In this document: piece after piece, positions 46,434 to 55,687 of the stretch
How the letters are laid out: every line of letters begins with the position of its first letter
Numbering within the stretch: position 1 is the first letter of the stretch
Source: Tepidiphilus sp. J10
GTDB lineage: Bacteria > Pseudomonadota > Gammaproteobacteria > Burkholderiales > Thiobacillaceae
DNA: 64,000 bases
Reading direction: 5' to 3'
Assembly (NCBI GenBank): GCA_945897955.1
Contig: CAMDGQ010000004.1
Span: forward strand, 1 to 64,000
The notes under the pieces: model-generated
What the model saw: only the letters and a program-made list of their open reading frames with translations
What the model was told of the DNA's origin: nothing
Databases searched by the model: none
Made by a program: the position numbers and the translations under genes

Positions 46434-46895
46434 TCATTTTTTTCCTCGCACCGGTTTTTTTGGCTTTGTTTCGAAGTCTGGCGCCAGACGGGCGGAGTCG
46501 ATCTCGGTCAGCGGAATTGCCACCATGACGGCTTCCACCTCCAGACTCAACATCCCCTCATCCAGACCACGAAGAATGCCGGTAAAACGCTTGCGTCCGT
46601 CGAGGGGCGCATGCAACCGAACATTGGCGCGCTCACCCACGAAGCGAACAAAGTCTGCCGGCTTCACCAGCGGTCGGTCCATACCTGGAGAAGACACCTC
46701 CAGCCGTTCGTAATCGATGTTTTCCACCATGAACATGCGAGTCAACTGATTGCTTACGCGTGCGCAGTCTTCCACCACGATGCCATCAGGCTTGTCGATG
46801 AATAGACGAAGCAGGCCGCCCCCGGCTCGCTCCAGCGCCACCAGTTCATAGCCCATGCCAGCAAGGGTAGGTTCGATAAGTGTCTGCAAATCCAT
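46434..46895 (-). CDS. rimP: Ribosome maturation factor RimP
   Basis: The 153-residue 30S maturation factor ([35 protein letters not shown]) opens the operon. No ribosome binding site precedes the ATG; the bases just upstream are the T-rich tail of an intrinsic terminator (46902-46926) that is only seven bases from the start codon. Expression must depend on reading through or bypassing that hairpin. Confidence 0.95.
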   Translation of the reverse strand: MDLQTLIEPTLAGMGYELVALERAGGGLLRLFIDKPDGIVVEDCARVSNQLTRMFMVENIDYERLEVSSPGMDRPLVKPADFVRFVGERANVRLHAPLDGRKRFTGILRGLDEGMLSLEVEAVMVAIPLTEIDSARLAPDFETKPKKPVRGKK

Positions 46896-46901
46896 GATGT
46901 G

Positions 46902-46926
46902 AAATAAAAAATGGGCCGAAGCCCAT
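46902..46926 (-). terminator. Terminator-like hairpin in the rimP leader
   Basis: On the minus strand ATGGGC-TTCG-GCCCAT forms a stem closed by a stable C(UUCG)G tetraloop and is followed by TTTTTATTTC. It could end the upstream cco accessory transcript, act as an attenuator for rimP-nusA-infB, or both. Confidence 0.8.
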
Positions 46927-46939
46927 AGAAAACTTGTTG

Positions 46940-46945
46940 ATTATA
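46940..46945 (-). promoter_or_regulatory. Candidate -10 of the rimP-nusA-infB promoter
   Basis: TATAAT on the minus strand in an AT-rich patch (TCGTATATAATC). Only a weak -35 (TAGCTG at 46969-46964) is at 18 bases. It would start RNA near 46933, placing the hairpin at about +8 to +23. Confidence 0.55.
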
Positions 46946-46998
46946 TACGAATTTATTCCGTTCCAGCTACATACCTCTAGCCAGGCATACTGGATTGA

Positions 46999-47775
46999 TC
47001 ATTCTCTGCCCAATGCACGCTCAAAAACGATCCGCTCACCGGCATATTCGAGTGTCAGCATGCTCAGCCACTCCCCCGCCGCAGGCAGCATGATGCTAGT
47101 TCGGTAACTTCCATCTGCGGCAGGCAGGAGGGAGTTCGCGCTCGGCATGGCCTGACCGGGCCTCCCCAACCCCAAGCTGACTGCAACATCGGGCACAGGC
47201 TGATTCTGCTTGTTGTTGACCAACACAATCACCTCTCCGGACACCCCTGCCCGCAAGGAATCCAGCCCCACAACCTCAACATCCCATCCGAGGCGCGATA
47301 GTTTCTTCTCCATGTTGCGATGGTGGGCGATGCTCTTGCTGGCTTCTTCGCCATGCGCAATGACGCCCGCGAATCCGGTATGAACCGTTTTCCCCTCGAT
47401 ATTCGGCAACAGCCATTGCGCAACCGATGGCGGGACGCCTTTGCCGGCGATATAGACGAAGCCTCCCAGGATCACTGTGATGATCACGAAAAACCCGATC
47501 AGCAACTTGGGTGCCCAATGAATTTTTTCATAGGGCGCATCCCCGGACCCTCCAATCTGAAACAACAGCAAAGCAACTGTCGGGAATGCCACGATATGCA
47601 TGGTCAGCACATCCAGTCCCGGCCAGCTTGTAGCCGAGTAAGCCATATAGGCAAAGCTGGGCAATACGGAAGCCAGCACTGCTGCCCAGAAATTGGACAA
47701 TTTGAAGCTTCTCGCCACACCGAAAAGAATCACGGTGAGCAACATGCCGCCGAAGATCGAAACAAATAAATTCAT
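46999..47775 (-). CDS. Membrane protein with FixH-like C-terminal domain
   Basis: The 258-residue protein has three hydrophobic helices in its first 85 residues, a fourth (LLIGFFVIITVILGGFVYIAG), and a periplasmic beta-rich part (EVIVLVNNKQNQPVPDVAVSLGL ... GSYRTSIMLPAAGEWLSMLTLEYAGERIVFER) that resembles FixH. FixH-type proteins assist cbb3 oxidase maturation, and ccoG is 12 bases upstream. The extra N-terminal helices are unlike short FixH, so the assignment is by domain and position. Confidence 0.65.
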   Translation of the reverse strand: MNLFVSIFGGMLLTVILFGVARSFKLSNFWAAVLASVLPSFAYMAYSATSWPGLDVLTMHIVAFPTVALLLFQIGGSGDAPYEKIHWAPKLLIGFFVIITVILGGFVYIAGKGVPPSVAQWLLPNIEGKTVHTGFAGVIAHGEEASKSIAHHRNMEKKLSRLGWDVEVVGLDSLRAGVSGEVIVLVNNKQNQPVPDVAVSLGLGRPGQAMPSANSLLPAADGSYRTSIMLPAAGEWLSMLTLEYAGERIVFERALGRE

Positions 47776-47787
47776 GGCGGGGTCCGT

Positions 47788-49209
47788 TCAGTGCTTGGTA
47801 AAAAAATGTGCAGGGTCAATGACAGTTTCACCGGAAGCTGCCCGAATAATGAATTCGAAATCATGGATTTCATTGGCGCGAATCGGATCCAGCATGACAC
47901 TGGCCTGAATGATCACGCTCTTGCCATTCCTGATACTGACCTTGTTGAAATTACCCAGTTCCAGTGCGCCGACTGGCAGACCACGCGCCTCAATGCTGTA
48001 CTGCTCCTCCTTGCCGGAGATATTTGTCAAACGTATCTGGTAGCGATTGCGTATGGTGCCGTCAGACAGCGTTACAAAGAGAGGCTGCCTGATTTGCTGG
48101 ATGCTGTGCTCGAAGCTGTTGCGGTGACCCATGTCGTACACCAGATATGCCGTCATCAGCACCAAGGAGAGGCCATAGCCAAGCACCTTGAGATTTTTCC
48201 AGTGCAGCTTCACCGGACCCGGCACAGGCTTGGTCAAATTGACTTCGGAGTCATACCTGATCAATCCCCGCTGCCAGCCCATCTTGTCCATGATCGTGTT
48301 GCAGGCATCGACGCAGAGTCCGCAGGAGATGCATTTGTATTGCAACCCATCCCGTATATCGATGCCGACCGGACAGACCTGTACGCAGAGTTTGCAGTCA
48401 ACGCAATCACCATGTCCAAGAGCGCGTCTTTCTTCGTTAGCGCGCAAGCCCGAGCGAGCTGCAATCCTGCCGCTCGGCCCCTCACCCCGACGCTTGTCGT
48501 AATGAACCGCCAGCGTTTCGGGTTCATACATGACACTCTGGAAACGACCATATGGGCAGATGAATGTGCACACGTGTTCGCGCAGTACACCTGCGGCAAG
48601 ATAGGTTGATACCGTCAACGCCAGCGTGGTGATGTAAGCCGCTGCGGCTGCTTCTCCCTGGAAGAAAGCGACCACCATATCCGGCGCGTGAGAAAAATAC
48701 AGAACGAACGTGAACGCGGTCCAAAACGAAAGTAGCCACCAGACCAAACGCGTTCCGCCAACCTTGAGCAATTTTTCAGCCCGGTTCCAAGGCTCCCGCG
48801 CCAAGCGCAAACGATTGGGCCTTTCTCCTTGAATGACATGTTCCAGCCAGATGAAGGCATCCGTCCACAAAGTCTGGAAACAGAAATAGCCACAAAAAGC
48901 TCGCCCTACCAGCGCAGTCGCAAAAAACAGCAATACAGCAGCCATGAACAGCAGCATGGCCAACCAGAAGATGTCCTGCGGGAAAACCGTCAGATCAAAA
49001 ATGAAATAGCGCCGGCCCGGGATATCGAACATGACCGCTTGCGATGGTGCGTCATTACGCGACCAAGGCAGCCATGGCAGAAGAAAATAGACTGCAAACC
49101 CCAGCCAGAGCACTGCCGTCTTGAAGCGGCGAAATGAACCTTTTACAGACCGTGGAACTACCGCCACGCGTTTAAAGTAAAGCTCATTACCTGCTGGTTG
49201 GTTATCCAC
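47788..49209 (-). CDS. ccoG: Cytochrome c oxidase accessory protein CcoG (FixG/RdxA)
   Basis: CcoG is a membrane ferredoxin-like protein that reduces copper during cbb3 assembly. Several membrane helices are followed by two [4Fe-4S] motifs (CVDCKLCVQVCPVGID and CISCGLCVDACNTIMD) and a C-terminal Ig-like domain. I chose GTG 49209, with AGGTG upstream. The frame opens to TTG 49269, but that codon sits inside the T-run of a terminator, making it a poor start. It is downstream of ccoP on the same strand. Confidence 0.88.
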   Translation of the reverse strand: MDNQPAGNELYFKRVAVVPRSVKGSFRRFKTAVLWLGFAVYFLLPWLPWSRNDAPSQAVMFDIPGRRYFIFDLTVFPQDIFWLAMLLFMAAVLLFFATALVGRAFCGYFCFQTLWTDAFIWLEHVIQGERPNRLRLAREPWNRAEKLLKVGGTRLVWWLLSFWTAFTFVLYFSHAPDMVVAFFQGEAAAAAYITTLALTVSTYLAAGVLREHVCTFICPYGRFQSVMYEPETLAVHYDKRRGEGPSGRIAARSGLRANEERRALGHGDCVDCKLCVQVCPVGIDIRDGLQYKCISCGLCVDACNTIMDKMGWQRGLIRYDSEVNLTKPVPGPVKLHWKNLKVLGYGLSLVLMTAYLVYDMGHRNSFEHSIQQIRQPLFVTLSDGTIRNRYQIRLTNISGKEEQYSIEARGLPVGALELGNFNKVSIRNGKSVIIQASVMLDPIRANEIHDFEFIIRAASGETVIDPAHFFTKH

Positions 49210-49271
49210 ACGATCACCTACAAGACTATCCAGCAAGTCCTTGTTTACGAAGGTTACTGGCGAACACAAAA

Positions 49272-49294
49272 GAAAAACCCCGGCTTGCCGGGGT
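49272..49294 (-). terminator. Intrinsic terminator after ccoP
   Basis: ACCCCGGC-TT-GCCGGGGT; on the minus strand it is followed by TTTTTCTTTT. It separates ccoNOQP from ccoG. The region 49210-49371 otherwise must hold a ccoG promoter that I could not identify. Confidence 0.85.
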
Positions 49295-49371
49295 CTTCCC
49301 CAACGATTTCGATGGGGCTACGACTTGCCTGAGCAGCAGCGGTTCAGGCTACCTGCCCCGCAAACACATAT

Positions 49372-50301
49372 TTATTTACCACCGCCCAGTTCATGCACAT
49401 AAACGGTCAGCAGTTTGATCTGCTGTGCATTCAATCGGCCTTCCCAAGCAGGCATCACACCTTTATTGAGACCACTGACTATTACTTTGCGGATCTCGGC
49501 GATCCTGGCTGCATCGTCCGCCTGACCAGGCACATCAGCCCACAACCAGACCTTGTCGGTTAAATTGGCTGAACCGATATCCTGCCGTCCTTTCGCATCA
49601 TCGCTATGGCAATAGAAACATGCACCGGAATGGGAATGGAACAACTCCTTGCCCTTGGCTGCTTTCGCCAAGTCCGCCTTGCCGCCCGAGAGAGAAAAGA
49701 CGTAATTGGCCAACTCGTCAACCTGCGCGGCATCAAGCGATTCACCAAACGGGGGCATATAGCCCCGACGGCCCTTGCTGATTGTCTGGTTGATCTTCTC
49801 GTAACTGCCACCATACAACCAGTCATCATCCGTCAGATTGGGAAAGAACCCGACTTTACCCTGCCCACCCGCCTGGTGGCATGCAGCGCAATTCTCGGAA
49901 AAAACCGATTTTCCGGCGGAAACCACGAAACTGCTCAGTTCGGGATCCTTGGCGATCTGATCATAGGGAAGCCCGGCCACCTTGTCGTAATAGGGTTTCT
50001 GCCTTTTCACCGCGTCCTGGGTTTCAAACAGGAGTTTGGCACGTGTATTCCAGTGCCATGATTCTTCCTGCCCCTCGGCATTCACATAGGTGACTGTATT
50101 CATACCCGGCAGAAAACCTTTGCCGATCGGCCAGGACGGATACACGATCCAGTAAACCAGGGCAAACACCATGGTTGCGTAGAACGTATAGGTCCACCAG
50201 ACCGGCAGGGGATTATTCAGCTCCTGAAGGTCGCCATCCCACACATGACCGGTGGTTTGCACGCCCTTCGATTGCGCTTGGCTATGAGTGTTGTCAGCCA
50301 T
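49372..50301 (-). CDS. ccoP: cbb3-type cytochrome c oxidase subunit III (dihaem CcoP)
   Basis: Electron-input subunit of the oxidase. One N-terminal membrane helix (about 34-54) and two periplasmic c-type haem sites: CAACH (138-142) and CFYCH (228-232). Length 309 is normal. Its start overlaps ccoQ by eight bases and a terminator follows. Confidence 0.96.
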   Translation of the reverse strand: MADNTHSQAQSKGVQTTGHVWDGDLQELNNPLPVWWTYTFYATMVFALVYWIVYPSWPIGKGFLPGMNTVTYVNAEGQEESWHWNTRAKLLFETQDAVKRQKPYYDKVAGLPYDQIAKDPELSSFVVSAGKSVFSENCAACHQAGGQGKVGFFPNLTDDDWLYGGSYEKINQTISKGRRGYMPPFGESLDAAQVDELANYVFSLSGGKADLAKAAKGKELFHSHSGACFYCHSDDAKGRQDIGSANLTDKVWLWADVPGQADDAARIAEIRKVIVSGLNKGVMPAWEGRLNAQQIKLLTVYVHELGGGK

Positions 50302-50476
50302 TGGACTTGTCCTTCACTTCGTCTTCATCGTCAAGAAACGGAATGTTCTTGTGCTCTTCCAATTTTTCGCTCCGCTTCCTGCTGCCGTATACCCAAAGCA
50401 CTATCAGGCAAAAGGTGACAAAAAAAATCAGCAGGCCAAGCGGTTTGGTATTTTCAGGATGCGCAAACCAATCCAT
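50294..50476 (-). CDS. ccoQ: cbb3 oxidase subunit CcoQ
   Basis: A 60-residue protein with a single membrane helix (PLGLLIFFVTFCLIVLWVYG) followed by a charged tail, which stabilises the cbb3 complex. It overlaps ccoO by three bases and ccoP by eight. Confidence 0.93.
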   Translation of the reverse strand: MDWFAHPENTKPLGLLIFFVTFCLIVLWVYGSRKRSEKLEEHKNIPFLDDEDEVKDKSNG

Positions 50477-51222
50477 CAGCGGAACTTCACCAGGTCTTCG
50501 GGTTTGATCTTGCTGAAATCGACCATGGTGCCCAGCACTTGAAGATACGCAACCACGGCATCCATCTCCGAAACACTGGAACGGTCGCCATCGAAATTAC
50601 CTTCCTGGGCTTGAGCCACCAGATTCTTCAGCGCATCCGGAATATGCAAGGTCTTCGCCACCGCCTCGCCGAACTGCTTGACGTTGCGCTGGTACTCTTC
50701 ATCGTTGGCGGAGTAGGGCACGCCCGTGATGCGCAAGGCCCGCATACGATCGCCGATGTCGGAAACATCCAGTTTGTTTTCCTGCAGCCACTGGTAATTC
50801 GGCATCACCGATTCCGGCACCATGGAAGTCGGCTTGATCAAATGCTGCACATGCCATTCATTCGAGTATTTGCCGCCAACACGCGCGAGATCAGGCCCGG
50901 TGCGCTTGGAACCCCACTGGAACGGATGATCGTACTTGGATTCGGCAGCCAGCGAATAGTGGCCATAACGCAACTGCTCATCACGGAACGGACGGATCAT
51001 CTGCGAATGGCAGGTGTAGCACCCCTCGCGGATATAGATATCGCGCCCGCGCGATTCGAGTGGCGTATAGGGTCGCACGCCATCCACGTTCTCGACGGTG
51101 TCCTTCAGGAAAAACAATGGTGCGATTTCGACCAGACCGCCGATGCTGACCGCCAACATGGTCAACACCAGTAACAGACCGGCGTTGGTTTCGATTTTCT
51201 CGTGTTTGAAGTTCTTGAACAT
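50476..51222 (-). CDS. ccoO: cbb3 oxidase subunit II, monohaem CcoO
   Basis: The 248-residue subunit from ATG 51222 ([15 protein letters not shown]) has one membrane anchor and a periplasmic haem site CYTCH (68-72), with [16 protein letters not shown] downstream. It passes electrons from CcoP to CcoN. It follows ccoN by 19 bases. Confidence 0.96.
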   Translation of the reverse strand: MFKNFKHEKIETNAGLLLVLTMLAVSIGGLVEIAPLFFLKDTVENVDGVRPYTPLESRGRDIYIREGCYTCHSQMIRPFRDEQLRYGHYSLAAESKYDHPFQWGSKRTGPDLARVGGKYSNEWHVQHLIKPTSMVPESVMPNYQWLQENKLDVSDIGDRMRALRITGVPYSANDEEYQRNVKQFGEAVAKTLHIPDALKNLVAQAQEGNFDGDRSSVSEMDAVVAYLQVLGTMVDFSKIKPEDLVKFR

Positions 51223-51241
51223 ATTCCGATCTCTTCTGGAC

Positions 51242-52690
51242 TTATGCCGTGGCGACCGTTGTGCGTACGCCTGCCAACTCGGCATCACGCACACCCTGGC
51301 GAATGGTAGCGAACACGTTGTAAGCCATCAGCAGCATACCGGTCAGAAAGAACATGCCACCAATGGCGCGCATGGCATAGAACGGATGCATCGCGGCGAC
51401 GGACTCAACGAAGGAGTACTGCAAGTTGCCGAAATCATCGAAGGCGCGCCACATCAAACCCTGCGAGATTCCGGAAATCCACATCGCGGTGATGTACAGC
51501 AGCGTGCCAATGGTCGCCAGCCAGAAGTGTGCGTTGATCAGCTTCACGCTAAATATCTGGGTATTCCAGAGTTTCGGGATCATGTGATACAGCGAACCGA
51601 AGGCGATCATCGCAACCCAGCCAAGCGCACCGGAATGGACATGGCCGACCGTCCAGTCGGTGTAGTGCGACAGCGCGTTGACATCCTTAAGCGACATCAG
51701 CGGCCCCTCGAAGGTAGACATGCCGTAGAACGACAGCGCGACGATCATGAAACGCATGATCGGATCGGTACGCAACTTATCCCAGGCTCCGGACAAGGTC
51801 ATGATGCCGTTGATCATGCCGCCCCAGGACGGCAACAACAGCATGATCGAGAATGTTGCACCCAGTGTGGAAGCCCAGTCCGGCAGCGCGGTCCAGTGAA
51901 GGTGGTGTGTGCCAACCCACATGTACATGAATGACAGCGCCCAGAAGTGAACAATAGACAGACGATACGAATAGACCGGACGGCCGGCATGCTTGGGCAC
52001 GAAGTAATACATCATGCCAAGGAAAGCTGCGGTCAGGAAAAAGCCCACCGCGTTGTGGCCGTACCACCACTGGGTCATCGCATCCTGGGCGCCGGAGAAC
52101 AGGCTGTAGGATTTAAGACTGAACAGATTCACCGGCACGGCGATGTTGTTGAACGTATGCAGCAACGCAGTAACCAGAATGAAGGACAGGTAGAACCAGT
52201 TGGCGACATAGATATGAGGTTGCTTGCGTTGCATCAGCGTTCCGATGAACACCGCCATGTAGGCGACCCAGACAACCAGGATCAGCAGATCAATCGGCCA
52301 TTCCATCTCGGCATATTCGCGCCCCTGACTGAAGCCGGTCACATAGGACAGCGCAGCCAGAACAATCACCGCCTGCCAACCCCAGAATGTGAATGTCGCC
52401 AGACCGGGAGCGAACAACCGCGTCTGACAGGTACGCTGTACAACGTAATAAGAGGTCGCGAACAAAGCCGAGCCGCCGAAACCGAAAATCACCGCGCCGG
52501 TATGCACCGGCCTGAATCGACCAAAGGACAAATACGGGCTATCGAAATTGAGCCAGGGCCATGCCAGTTCAGAGGCGATATACACCCCTGCGAACATCCC
52601 GACGACGGCCCAGACAATGGCCATCACGGAAAATTTCTTGATGATCTCGTAGTCGTACTGCTCGGCCGCAGCCACGCTGGTTGCAGACAT
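51242..52690 (-). CDS. ccoN: cbb3 oxidase catalytic subunit CcoN
   Basis: The haem-copper catalytic subunit, with 12 or so helices over 482 residues. Copper and haem ligands are in [17 protein letters not shown] and [18 protein letters not shown] precedes the ATG. It gives high-affinity oxygen reduction with proton pumping. I looked for an FNR/ANR box (TTGAT-N4-ATCAA) in the 123 bases upstream and found only a half site. Confidence 0.97.
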   Translation of the reverse strand: MSATSVAAAEQYDYEIIKKFSVMAIVWAVVGMFAGVYIASELAWPWLNFDSPYLSFGRFRPVHTGAVIFGFGGSALFATSYYVVQRTCQTRLFAPGLATFTFWGWQAVIVLAALSYVTGFSQGREYAEMEWPIDLLILVVWVAYMAVFIGTLMQRKQPHIYVANWFYLSFILVTALLHTFNNIAVPVNLFSLKSYSLFSGAQDAMTQWWYGHNAVGFFLTAAFLGMMYYFVPKHAGRPVYSYRLSIVHFWALSFMYMWVGTHHLHWTALPDWASTLGATFSIMLLLPSWGGMINGIMTLSGAWDKLRTDPIMRFMIVALSFYGMSTFEGPLMSLKDVNALSHYTDWTVGHVHSGALGWVAMIAFGSLYHMIPKLWNTQIFSVKLINAHFWLATIGTLLYITAMWISGISQGLMWRAFDDFGNLQYSFVESVAAMHPFYAMRAIGGMFFLTGMLLMAYNVFATIRQGVRDAELAGVRTTVATA

Positions 52691-52813
52691 AAAGCCTCCT
52701 AAGTTACCGCCGTTCCGGAAAAATCCCGGTAGGTTGATTCAGTGCCGAAAGCCGGCGAAAAAGACGCGGGAGTATAGTTCGCCACCCCCCTCTCCCGCAA
52801 GATTCCCATGTGT

Positions 52814-53425
52814 TCAAAGTGCCTTTAACAGCACTGCAAGGTCATGCGCAACATCCGCTGGCTTCATCGCAAACGGCAAATACACACGCAGCCGCCCGCT
52901 TGTGTCGAGCACATAACTGCCGGCGGAATGATCGACCAGATAATCAGTCGCCCCGGGTTCCACATGTTTACGGTAAACGACCCTGAATTCGCGCGCGGCC
53001 TGTGCTACCTGTTCCTTGGAACCATACAGCCCCAGGAATCCTGGATTGAAGTAGGGAACATAGGCTTTCAGAATGTCCGGCGTATCGCGTTCCGGATCAA
53101 CCGTAACGAATAAAACCTGAATTTTCCCGGCATCTTCCGGCGGCAAGGACTTGATTGCCTGCGACATATCGGAAAGTGTTGTCGGACAGACATCGGGGCA
53201 ATGCGTGTACCCGAAAAACAGCACCACAACCTTGCCTTTGAAAGTATCAAGGGTCACCTGGCGGCCATCATGATCGGTCAAAGCCAGTTTGCGCGGCACC
53301 GAAGTGCGGAATTCGGCCGCATGTGTGACATCAGTACCCTTGACCTTGAGAGGCGCCGGCACATCCCCTCCACATCCCGTCAGAAACAGGGCCAGGACTA
53401 CGCCAAATGCAGGATGAAACCGCAT
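52814..53425 (-). CDS. SCO1/SenC copper chaperone, lipoprotein
   Basis: The 203-residue protein has a lipobox (LFLTGC, Cys18) and a thioredoxin-like fold with the copper site CPDVC (Cys76, Cys80) and His166 (VDHSAGSYVL). SCO proteins deliver or reduce copper for oxidase assembly. It is two bases after the Rrf2 regulator gene and upstream of ccoN, so it probably supports the cbb3 oxidase. Confidence 0.92.
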   Translation of the reverse strand: MRFHPAFGVVLALFLTGCGGDVPAPLKVKGTDVTHAAEFRTSVPRKLALTDHDGRQVTLDTFKGKVVVLFFGYTHCPDVCPTTLSDMSQAIKSLPPEDAGKIQVLFVTVDPERDTPDILKAYVPYFNPGFLGLYGSKEQVAQAAREFRVVYRKHVEPGATDYLVDHSAGSYVLDTSGRLRVYLPFAMKPADVAHDLAVLLKAL

Positions 53426-53427
53426 GG

Positions 53428-53883
53428 TCAGGCTGGAAGCGCTGCAGCGGGAAGATCGGCGAGGCGGTATTTACCGGTCAATACCGCCTTGGCCAGTTCT
53501 TCAAGGTTCATCTCGTTGAGCAAAGCGAGGATTTTCTTCTTCACCGGAATCCATTTGAAGTGCAGCGGGCACGCTGTCGCGTCGGAACACTCCTTCAAGC
53601 CCAGAATGCAACTCTTGGTGAAGTCCGGCCCTTCGGTCAACAACAGAATCTGCATCAATGTCGTGCGATGCATACCATCACGCAGGCAGAAGCCGCCCAG
53701 GCGGCCGCGAAAGGAATCGAGCAGACCGTGTTTGCACAAATTCTGCAGGATTTTGGCCAGATAGGCGGCAGGAACATTCAGCCTTCCGGCGATGTCGCGG
53801 TTGAGCACAGGCTCGCCGATCGGCTGCGTGGCAATGTAGATCAGCGCCTGAACGGCATATTGGCTGGTGCGGGATAAGACCAT
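53428..53883 (-). CDS. Rrf2-family Fe-S transcriptional regulator
   Basis: A 151-residue winged-helix regulator (SRTSQYAVQALIYIA, RDIAGRLNVPAAYLAKILQNL) with three cysteines at 92, 99 and 105 (C-X6-C-X5-C), the pattern of cluster-binding IscR/NsrR/RsrR-type sensors. In NsrR the cluster senses nitric oxide. Being co-transcribed with the SCO gene, directly before ccoNOQP, it is a likely controller of oxidase expression. The signal is not known. Confidence 0.88.
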   Translation of the reverse strand: MVLSRTSQYAVQALIYIATQPIGEPVLNRDIAGRLNVPAAYLAKILQNLCKHGLLDSFRGRLGGFCLRDGMHRTTLMQILLLTEGPDFTKSCILGLKECSDATACPLHFKWIPVKKKILALLNEMNLEELAKAVLTGKYRLADLPAAALPA

Positions 53884-54056
53884 ATCTCACTCCACTAGAG
53901 GTTTTTGTCTTCAAAGAACGGCGCAATATTCGCACAAAAAACAGGAAATTCAGACATGCAGGTATCAAATTAATGTGGGAAAACTTCCGCCAGCAAGGTG
54001 GCAGTCCACGCGCAAGACCAACGCTCGCATCCTGAACCGTGCGGATTCCAGCAAGG

Positions 54057-54773
54057 TTAAACCAGCAAGACAGCCAGTTTTTTCGGCACGAACAGCGCCG
54101 ACATTGCGTGCGCATCCGGCAACTCGGCGTGCGGCAATTCAGCCAGCAACGGACCAGGTAAACGCATGCTCAATGCGATCAGGTTTTCGTCATAAGCCTG
54201 CATTTCAGGATCAAGCCGGTTCGCTACCCAGCCGGCCAGTTTCAGCCCTCGCGCGGCAATCGCCTCGGCGGTCAACAAGGCATGATTCAGGCAACCCAGA
54301 CGCATCCCGACCACCAGGATGATCGGCAACCCCAGGTGTCTGGCCAGATCGGCGCTGTCGCGCGTCGGCGACAAGGGCACTTTGAAGCCGCCCGCGCCCT
54401 CGACCACCACCACATCCGCCACCGCCGCCAGATGTTCGTAGGCATCGCGGATACGCGGCAATTCGATCGACACGCCTTGATAGTCGGCGGCGATATGTGG
54501 CGCCACCGGCGTGCGCAGCAAATAGGGATTCACCCAGGCCGCAATTTCCGTCAAATCGGCCGTCCCCTCGGCAATCACGTTGGATGCCGCCCGCAACTGC
54601 TCTACATCCTCGTTGCACCAGACGCCGTCTATCTGATTCGCGCCGGCGGCTACCGGCTTCATGCCGACCACGCGATAACCCAGGCTGGCATAGGCATGCA
54701 GCAAGGCCGCGCTGACCAGCGATTTGCCGACGCCGGTATCGGTGCCGGTGACGAAAAAGCCGTGTGCCGTCAT
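54057..54773 (-). CDS. bioD: Dethiobiotin synthetase
   Basis: Closes the ureido ring of dethiobiotin using CO2 and ATP. Walker A GTDTGVGKS, then VGMKPVAAG and VVEGAGGFKVPL. Length 238 is normal. It overlaps bioC by four bases and is the last gene of the biotin operon. Confidence 0.96.
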   Translation of the reverse strand: MTAHGFFVTGTDTGVGKSLVSAALLHAYASLGYRVVGMKPVAAGANQIDGVWCNEDVEQLRAASNVIAEGTADLTEIAAWVNPYLLRTPVAPHIAADYQGVSIELPRIRDAYEHLAAVADVVVVEGAGGFKVPLSPTRDSADLARHLGLPIILVVGMRLGCLNHALLTAEAIAARGLKLAGWVANRLDPEMQAYDENLIALSMRLPGPLLAELPHAELPDAHAMSALFVPKKLAVLLV

Positions 54774-55687
54774 CGCCCTGGCGGCTTGCGGAATTCGATG
54801 ATCTGGCGCCCGTCATCGAGCGTCCGCGCGCGCTCGGCCCAGGCATGGCCATACACCACTTCGTAGCTGGCCGGCAGGCGGCCATCCTGGCGAAAGCATT
54901 CATAGTTGTCGCGCAACCGACGCCAGGCCGTTTTGCCCATCAGTCCCGCGCGTCGATCTTCCAGCACGGTGTGCGCGCCAATCTGCTTGAGATCGCGCAG
55001 CAACGCGGCAAGATCGCTGTAAGTCAACGTGATCTGCTCCATTTCCATCACCGGATTGCTGAAACCGGCATGCACCAGCGCATCCCCGACGTCATGCATG
55101 TCGATGAAACGGTTGACGTGCTGATAACCATCCAGGCCGCTCGACGCGGCGCGCAATTCCTTCAGCGTATCCGGCCCGAAACTCGCGAAGATCAGTAGCC
55201 CGCCCGGCCGCAGCACGCGATGCATGTCCTTGAAACTGGCCAGCAGGCCGGCCGCGCCGCCGCCCACCCATTGCAGTGCAAGACTGGACCAGACCATGTC
55301 CAGACTGGCGCGCGCCAGCGGCAACTGTTCGAGATCGCCGCACAGCGCCTGAAAATGCGGCGTGCCGGGTATCAACCGAGCGCGCAATTGCTCCCACACG
55401 CCGCCGCGCTGGCGCAGCAGTGCCTGGCGCAACATCGCTTGCGCCAGGTCGAGGCCGATCACATCGGCGCGCGGAAAGCGCGCGCGCAGCAGGCTGGCGC
55501 CAAAGCCGGTGCCGCAACCGGCATCCAGAATGCGTTGCGGTTCGATCTTGACGCCATCGAGATGATCGTCGAGCCGTCGCGCCACTTCCTGCTGCAGAAA
55601 AGCCGCTTCATCGTAATGCGCCGCCGCCCGCTCGAACGAATTCCGGATCGCCCTTTTCACTACTTCATTTTTCACGGCTTCATTCAT
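54770..55687 (-). CDS. bioC: Malonyl-[acyl-carrier protein] O-methyltransferase BioC
   Basis: Methylates malonyl-ACP so that fatty acid synthesis can build pimeloyl-ACP methyl ester. SAM motif RILDAGCGTGFGASLLRARF and WSSLALQWVGG are visible. Length 305. It overlaps bioH by eight bases. Confidence 0.93.
   Translation of the reverse strand: MNEAVKNEVVKRAIRNSFERAAAHYDEAAFLQQEVARRLDDHLDGVKIEPQRILDAGCGTGFGASLLRARFPRADVIGLDLAQAMLRQALLRQRGGVWEQLRARLIPGTPHFQALCGDLEQLPLARASLDMVWSSLALQWVGGGAAGLLASFKDMHRVLRPGGLLIFASFGPDTLKELRAASSGLDGYQHVNRFIDMHDVGDALVHAGFSNPVMEMEQITLTYSDLAALLRDLKQIGAHTVLEDRRAGLMGKTAWRRLRDNYECFRQDGRLPASYEVVYGHAWAERARTLDDGRQIIEFRKPPGR

Noticed and set aside
46896-46998. tRNA gene upstream of rimP, as in E. 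coli metY
   Set aside because: The 103-base gap has no cloverleaf or T-loop sequence; it holds only a terminator hairpin and an AT-rich promoter-like patch.
52691-52813. Possible FNR/ANR box upstream of ccoN
   Set aside because: Only a TTGATTC half site is present; the ATCAA half is missing at four bases distance.
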